64,000 bases of DNA from Glandiceps talaboti (lineage: Eukaryota; Hemichordata; Enteropneusta; Spengelidae): contig NC_135564.1 of the NCBI RefSeq assembly GCF_964340395.1, positions 18,895,819 through 18,959,818 on the forward strand, read 5' to 3'. A program made the translations under genes and the position numbers. This document shows, piece after piece, positions 57,027 to 64,000 of the stretch. The number at the start of each line of letters is the position of its first letter. The stretch's first letter is position 1. A model generated the notes under the pieces. That model was given only the letters and a program-made list of their open reading frames with translations. It did no database searches and was not told the DNA's origin.

Positions 57027-57890
57027 TAACACTCTGTTTGTACACCGCATTGTGGTTTCTCTAACTGCACTGTGCTGTGAATATTACTCGAAATAAATGT
57101 ACCTAAATAAAACGTATTCAAGCGTTCTTATAACGATATCCACGTACATTCCAAAGAGAAGATCAGAATTATGTATTTCGTACAGGTTATATGTATACAT
57201 TATGGCTCAAACGAAGTAAATCCAAAATAACACCACAATTCGAGAAATGAAAAATGGCGAGGGATCACTTTTAGCGTTTGCATATTCTCAAAGTAAACAA
57301 ATGTCTCAGGATATAATTTTGAAATTACTGAACATTTTGTTCAATACCACCATATTGGCAACAATATGGTATCATTGCTTCCAACATTAAATGCGAGATT
57401 TGTAATATGCTTGTATAAGAATAAGAAGTGTTTTCCTTTGTAATTTAATATCTATGAAATTGGTTGCTGATCGGTAATGTAACTCCATTGCTTAGTGTAA
57501 ATTAACTTACATTGATAAATGTATTAAGAAAAAGTTGCATTTCTTTGTATTTGCTAATCGCAAAGTTTGAAATTTGGTAAAAAATCATTAATCATTAATC
57601 ATAGCAACAAGAGTTTGTCAATTTTCAGATATTTCAAGTTTACGATCGCGACCATAAATAACTAGTCATAGATTTTTGTTTTTTACAACATGTAGTGAAG
57701 ACTACTCTCGATCTTGGTCAAAATTCAATGTTCTTTAATACGAGAACTAGTTGCTTGTTGGGAAAGACAATTTAACTGAAGTTAGGAAGTTTGATTGTAA
57801 AAATATCTGGTTGATTTCTGAATAAAGTCCTGATAATAGCCAAGTTGTTTCCAATTAAATCAAATCCTACATATTGTATTTATGTGTACA
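57027..57890 (+). repeat. C block copy beyond the virus-like insertion
   Basis: Co-linear with 28800-29640 and 34740-35525 (CATGGCGAGGGATCAC at about 57253). It diverges at CAAATCC.ACATATTTAT just before the CCAAT/CArG/TATA promoter, which is missing here. Confidence 0.9.
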
Positions 57891-57899
57891 GGTCAATGT

Positions 57900-58989
57900 G
57901 GTTTTAATGGGAAATCATTTAACACTGGGTTTCACAACATTATTTCACAGCTGACCCGCGTGCTATATACGCATGCACTGTTTACTGTTTCGACAGTAGT
58001 GGTATATCTTAAACTATGCAATGGTGCGCTATGTAATATAATAACATTTTTGTCCGTTTTAGCGATTAAGAAATATTTCGATCTTTAGTTAGCTGACACA
58101 TCAATATAGCACCAGAGCGCATACTTTTGGTCCCAACACTTCAAAAAGTTGCAATGGCGGGATGTGGATACCCTCTCCCGGATCGATCCGGCCCTTCACT
58201 CCGATCCCTCGTCATGTTACCCGCCTTAATGTATTATTGTAACTGCTGCTAATATAGAATTGGCTATATCCTCCATTTTTTTCGGGAGATAATCACTCAA
58301 AACATCTCTCTCTCTCAATAACGTAAGGACACACTGACTAGTTATCCCACCATTTATGTTTGTCATGAGTTAGAAGAATAGATACATTCACATAAGTAAA
58401 CTCCTACTATACACTGATGAAATTAGAACACTCTTCCATCAACCTTTCAATTATTGTACAGCGTAAAATGAAATGTATTTTTGGTTTTTTTCATCGTATT
58501 TAACTCTAAAAATTGAAATTCTATCTTCATATTTCAACATTTATTTTTTCGTAAATTGTACACCCCCTTGTCCACCCTCCATCCCAATGGACTTGGAACG
58601 TTATATCGGTCAGACTCTGTTGTGTGTTTATTTCAGTCGTAACGCTCCGACCTCAACTGCCATACACTTCACGGCATACCACACCACACAGGCTAGTGCT
58701 CAGGGAAAGTGGTAGATATTTAGGAGCCTTCGTTCTTTTGAATTTGGGTGTAGGTTTATGGGGAGGGAGAGACAGCATCACCACGCTTAGTGCTGGTGGG
58801 AGGTGTCTCCCTCTCATAGGGAATACTCTAAATGTTTTGAAAAAACTAGACAAGTCGGAGACCATTTAGAGGCATACAGTATCAAACCATAATTGAATTT
58901 ATCTCCATAGCATATTTGAATATTGTCTTTAGTATACCAACCATACGTGTCAATCACCAGTATGAAAGTATAAGCCTATTCTACTGAGA

Positions 58990-59067
<78 letters not shown>

Positions 59068-59136
59068 GAGAGACAGACAGACAGACAGACAGAGTCGAGG
59101 GAGGGAGGGAAAGATAAAAAGAGAGAGAGATGAGCG

Positions 59137-59172
<36 letters not shown>

Positions 59173-60110
59173 TAATGTTTAATACCAACATGTTGTAAAC
59201 TAGTGGCCATGTGAAGAAACATGTTGCTCAGATTCTATTTTAAACTAGCCATGTTACACTAAATTCTAGATTTGATGCATGCTGCGTGCACCTTACATAT
59301 ATTGCTGAATTGCACATTTACTTACATTTACCGATTACACGCTATATATTGAATCATTGCCCCATCATAATGTTCGGTTTTGGTGGGGAGAGGGTGGGAG
59401 GGGTGTCTCCCTCCAACAGTGAACACTTTTTCGAAAATATTTCACTGAGTTAGTTGGTTTACATAACCACATACACATTACCTGTAGATTCATTTGTAAC
59501 TGCTTGCTTACATTACGTAATTTTGTTTTGTATTTGTATTTTGTACTACAAAACAGAGACAAAAATACGTATCTCTATAGATGAATACAACAGACCAAGG
59601 AAATTCATTCATGTATGTAATAAATTTGACCAAAAATGCCATTTTTTGACTTCTTTCACCCAAATTTAACATTCATTATAAGGGTGTCCAGTCTATACGA
59701 TCTAGGTTGATATCTAAGTTAATCAATATTCCCATTATATGTATACATACAAATTAAATGATTTTGACTGTATTATTAGAAAGCAATATTTGTACATATA
59801 CAGTGGCAAACAGTAAAACACTGGCTAGTTATCTTTCTCTTACACTTATCATCATACACAATCTAGTTAGCATCTAAAACTTGCTTTCCATGTTGTGCAT
59901 ACTCTGTATTGTCATTATTACCTTCAGTATTGTCATTATCAGTGTCATTTTAATCTGACTTACTGTCACTACTTGAGTCAGCACTGTCCGTGTTCTCTAT
60001 GACATTCAGAAGTAAATCATCATCATCACCACCACCATCATCATATTCATAATAATAATAATTATAATAATAGTACATAATAATAATAATAATTATTATA
60101 ATAATCGGGT
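57900..60110. other. No supported gene; GA-rich microsatellite inside
   Basis: Contains (GA)n/(GACA)n at 58986-59168. A frame at 58624-58869 follows a plausible acceptor (TTTATTTCAG) but has no recognisable domain. The segments GGTGGGAGG.GTGTCTCCCTC at 58795 and 59390 are similar and may be a local duplication. Confidence 0.45.
58986..59168 (+). repeat. (GA)n with (GACA)n interruptions
   Basis: Imperfect GA tract interrupted by GACAGACA units and a GGGA patch. Confidence 0.97.
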
Positions 60111-60112
60111 TT

Positions 60113-60955
60113 ATTCGAATATTAACAACCCTACCTGGGGTAGGTTTGTATGCTGAGTTCAAAAAAGGGTGTCATTTTATGAACATCTGTTGCCATGGTA
60201 ACCAAAATCAACATATTATGTTAATCATTTTTTCAAAAAATTGACATAAAACATTGAAAAAAAAAGATAATACAGTGAAAAAATGTCCTTGTATTAGACA
60301 TGTATGAGTTAGTGCTACCTGGTGTAACATAAACTGTATAAAATTGGATAGCTGTTTCCACGGAAACATAAGGTAGACGTGAAAATTATGTTTTTATTAC
60401 ATACACATACATGTCACAAATAACATTATAAATCTGATAAATATCTTTTTATTTGCACATTGACCCCTCTACTAAGGGTAGTTTGTCATGCTGAGTTCAG
60501 AAAAGTGGTCATTTAATGAAAATCAAAAAAACATCAGTTGTCATGGTAACCAAAAAAATCATATTATGTGATTTGTTTAAAAAGTAGACATAAAACACTT
60601 CAAAATATTCAAATATAGGAAAAAACATCATTGCTGTTGGCATGCACGAGTCGATGATATCTGGTTTAACAAAGTTTCATGATTTTTTAATTATCTGTAT
60701 CAAACTTAAGCAATTATAAAACTCTGAGTCTAAAATCGCCAGAATAATCAATAAATTGTAAATACCTAAAATACCAGCAGTCCTTGACAATTCCATTTAA
60801 GCAGCTTGGTTCAGTATTTTTATCACAAAATCTTCAAAGTAAGTGTACACATACATTTGAGTGCAAGTTGACATGATCGTTGACTCCATACTGTATATCA
60901 TTGTTTGTACTTGGATTTATCCAACAAAATATCGTCTGCTTTTAAATTCTCCAAC
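60113..60955 (+). repeat. Dispersed ~850-bp repeat, copy 2
   Basis: Partner of 9840-10680, about 85-90% alike by eye, with the same internal two-fold structure. Confidence 0.9.
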
Positions 60956-60959
60956 TCAA

Positions 60960-61440
60960 CTGACAACATGATGTGCGTATGCGTATGTACATATTTCCGG
61001 GTCCAAGTGACACATGCTGAATTCAAATGATAAGGACACAATGTAGTTGGGATCGATTACTGTATCACTACATTGATTGTTACAGGAATATCAATATTAT
61101 TATCCAGAATTTCTCAGTCGTGAAGGCATGAGGTTTGCTGACTAGTGCAGTGTTATAAAGATGGCAACTGTTATACTTTGAGTGTGCAAGTCGACTGACG
61201 TCACTAGAATGTATTACAATGTAGCTATAGTTATCATGCGAATCACGCATGTTGTCTGCACTGCATTTATGTGTGTATGCAGCGGTACGAGGTGTGCCTT
61301 ACACACATCAAATACACAAGCATGATAGGCAATGAAAGCAACCAACTCACTAGTTTATTGTTTACATGACTTTGCCGAACGACTAGGAATAATCATAAAT
61401 TTACAAGTTGCTAAAATTTATACGAAGTTGACGTAAAAAC
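60960..61440. other. No supported gene
   Basis: No domain, repeat or clear splice structure found on either strand. Confidence 0.45.
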
Positions 61441-61464
61441 AGAGAGGGGCATTGCAAATATTTT

Positions 61465-61890
61465 GTAATCCATGCGTAGTCTGGATTGTTTGTCTTGTTT
61501 TCAAGCAGACTACTGAGATCATGAGAGTTGATTGCTTTTATTTTGATACAATAACATGTACCACTGACGCAGTCAATGTAAAAAGACAAAACAATGATGT
61601 TGTGTCTACCTGGAAAATTACATACATTGCGGCGAAAACACCTTCATATGGACATAGCACAGTGCAGTGAATACGTCACGCTCCCACGTCAAAAATCAAA
61701 ACAAAATAAATAAATAAACAAATAAATAAATAAAACAAAAAATTGCACTGTAAGACATGCCTAGACATAGTTCTCTTCAACATGTTCAAATTTTATTTTA
61801 TTTTACGAGACAAAAATAGTGGTAGATGATAAACGGCACCATGACACACTGTTTTGGGTAGTTTTTTGAAAGATTACTTGACTTGACCCC
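61465..61890 (+). repeat. Repeat family copy 1 (partner 62205-62610, inverted member 37300-37620)
   Basis: Shares ATGCGTAGTC.GGATTGTTTGTCTTG, GTTGATTGCTTTTATTTTGATACA, CTACCTGGAAAATTACAT, an A-rich tract and GACATGCCT.G.CATAGTTCT with copy 2, in order. Confidence 0.9.
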
Positions 61891-62204
61891 GTTTCCTACC
61901 GCAATACGAATTAGCACTTACGATTTTATGTGCATTTCACCTGTTTCTATTTCAATCATGCACAATGAACCAAAAAACACAACACTCTAAAACAATACAA
62001 GTATACACACTATACTTGCCCATCACAATAATAACCTTTACCGAGCCAGTAAGCATGTAAATATAACTGAGTTCCCTGACCAATTTTGGAGTTCCTCGGT
62101 TGTGGCTCATGATCAAAGTGAAATCGAAAATTGTGTTTGAACTGATATAAAGAAGGCAAGTCAGCTTCATGATAATATTTTGTTTTGTTTTAGTTTTTGA
62201 ACAA

Positions 62205-62610
62205 TAATGCGTAGTCCGATTGTTTGTCTTGCTTTCAAACAGACTACGGAAAGTTGATTGCTTTTATTTTGATACATAGCATGTATCATTGTCGAAATCA
62301 ACATAAAAAGATGCAACGCTGTACTGATGTTGCAATTCAGTATTGCCATTTTTGTGTCTACCTGGAAAATTACATGGCAAACACAGGTTCATATAGACAC
62401 AACACAGTACAGTTACGTCAAGAAAAATAAAAAAATAAAACAAAAATATAGACATGCCTGGCCATAGTTCTGTTCAGCATGTTCAAATTTTATTTCATTT
62501 TACAACTAATACAAGACAAATATAGTCGTAGACGATACACCATGCCACATGTACAGTAAGTCTTCAGTACGATGGGACGCCGACGGGTACTTTTTTGAAA
62601 GACAATGAAA
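62205..62610 (+). repeat. Repeat family copy 2
   Basis: Direct partner of 61465-61890, about 740 bp downstream, diverged by small indels. Confidence 0.9.
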
Positions 62611-62619
62611 CTGCTTCGT

Positions 62620-64000
62620 GTCACTGTGTGGATGGTAATGAACCCAATCAAGAGAAAGTGAAATAAAGTGAGTACAAGATGGCTGGTTATCGGACAAAAC
62701 TAAAAAGCCCAAAGTGTAAAATAAGAAATTTATGAATGTAACCCTTGACCTAGTTTCATAAAGACGTCGAAGGAAACGAGGTCAGTGTGACATATCATGC
62801 ATGATCAACAACGTTTACATGAGAATACAATTAAATGTTGTCTAAACTTCAGTGGAAGAGAAATTCTGTTGATCAGACAACGACTATTTTCATTTTCTTA
62901 AAACATCTTGAAGATAAGAAGCAAAATGTGACACTGACAGACAGGCTAGTCCGTCCTGTACCATACACATGTGGCACAAACATACCACCATGTGCATCTG
63001 GTTGACTGGGATTGATTGTTATCACGTAATATTTAGCGCTAACTTTATGCTGTTCCTAATATTATTGAACTGTAATCTTTCTAAACAAGTCATGGAAATT
63101 GCCAGAAACCTGATGATTTTATGATTGAATATGTTACGATCAAAAATTCCCTTACTTTCAGTTAAATTTTCTGATTGGAAGCAATACAATCATTTAGTGT
63201 GACATCTGATAAGCGACATTGATGATGGGTACAGCGACGTAATTCGTAAACAAATCTAACATTAACGTTGGTAACTATTATTTCTGTAAATGATCCTTAA
63301 ATATCAAGTACACCTGTCTTCATAGCAAACAGAAATCTGAGGCCAAGTTTTGCAACGAATGAATACATCACCACAATGGCACACAAATATATTGTGAACA
63401 GTAAAATAAGTACAAATAGCTAAAAACCTGGCTCAAATTTTATCACACTCGCACAGCTCAGAGCGCCTGCAGGGTGTCGGAAAAAATCGATAATCTTTTC
63501 AAAATAATTGTACCTGTCAATGTACTGCTGCATAGTACAAATATTACTACTAAACACTTCGTGGAATAATATAATTACTTTGGACTGTACATTGTATTAC
63601 ATTATGTTACATGAATTTGCTGAACGGCCGGCGAGGGATATTTGTTACAGAATGTTGTGAAAGTCTACGATGTTTTGAAAACAGCAGCGATTTGGGAATA
63701 ATATTACAAATATAGTAAGGCTCATTGCAAATATTGTTTTCAGGGAATGTTATCGGCAACATTTTAAATCATAACAGAACAATGTATGTGGCCTATTAAC
63801 CTTGCTTGGTCACGATTCGAGCTGTTCTGACAAATATCGAGGGGGGGGGGGGGTCTACTCCCTTATTTGAGTATACATTTATGTACCGACCTTTTGGGTT
63901 CGTTTTCAAGCCATTTGATCTAAAATAGGGCCAGGGTTTTTTCGAACTCAAGAGTCTAAAACGGGTCCATTTTGCATTATATTTGATTTTGCTTGGTCTA
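62620..64000. other. No supported gene
   Basis: AT-rich non-coding sequence with a 12-G run at about 63841-63852. No domain or repeat partner in this window was noticed. Confidence 0.45.

Noticed and set aside
58624-58869. 81-codon frame after a TTTATTTCAG acceptor
   Set aside because: Could be a terminal exon, but no partner exon or recognisable domain was found, so it is not called as a gene.

Overview
The window is metazoan nuclear DNA, most likely from a marine invertebrate. It is AT-rich and carries a spliced multi-exon gene with GT-AG introns, many microsatellites, a tRNA-derived SINE-like repeat, MITE-like elements, a Ty3/gypsy retrotransposon, a LINE fragment and an endogenous DNA-virus-like block. 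The sequence alone does not fix the phylum.

Layout. (1) 0.46-13.8 kb, minus strand: the 5' portion of a gene for a secreted von Willebrand factor D / EGF-type (VWDE-like) protein. I assembled 13 coding exons whose splice phases all agree (2,265 nt, 755 codons): signal peptide, D8C-type cysteine domain, linker exons, VWD domain and the start of the post-VWD region. The gene leaves the window at the left edge. Its introns hold a SINE-like element, a 28-copy 97-bp satellite, a CACTA-type pentanucleotide tract and two MITEs. (2) 15.5-20.1 kb: a 5'-truncated, mutated Ty3/gypsy element (RNase H, integrase, GPY/F module, tail, probable 1.9-kb LTR with an internal ~89-bp tandem repeat). (3) 20.2-36.2 kb: a large nested segmental and tandem duplication. 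Its units contain a promoter-like block (CCAAT, CArG, TATA) followed by a 55-nt first coding exon encoding a signal peptide, present four times, one with a lost start codon. Each unit also carries a hairpin-bearing (CTCCCGTAAGGGAG) transposon remnant expanded into (TGTC)n/(TGTA)n. (4) 36.2-38.3 kb: a LINE reverse-transcriptase fragment split by a later insertion. (5) 38-45 kb: mostly unassigned AT-rich DNA with satellites. (6) 45.4-56.5 kb: a decayed endogenous Polinton-like-virus block. It has an HNH nuclease remnant, two OB-like paralogues, a divergent gene pair, a Cys-rich protein interrupted by a foldback element, small membrane proteins, a packaging-type ATPase and a split capsid-candidate gene. 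Most of its genes are preceded by a TATA-like all-A/T block. (7) 56.5-64 kb: more copies of the local repeat families and no gene I can support.

The VWDE-like gene is the only confident host gene. The virus-like block and the duplicated promoter/signal-exon array are the most unusual parts of the window.
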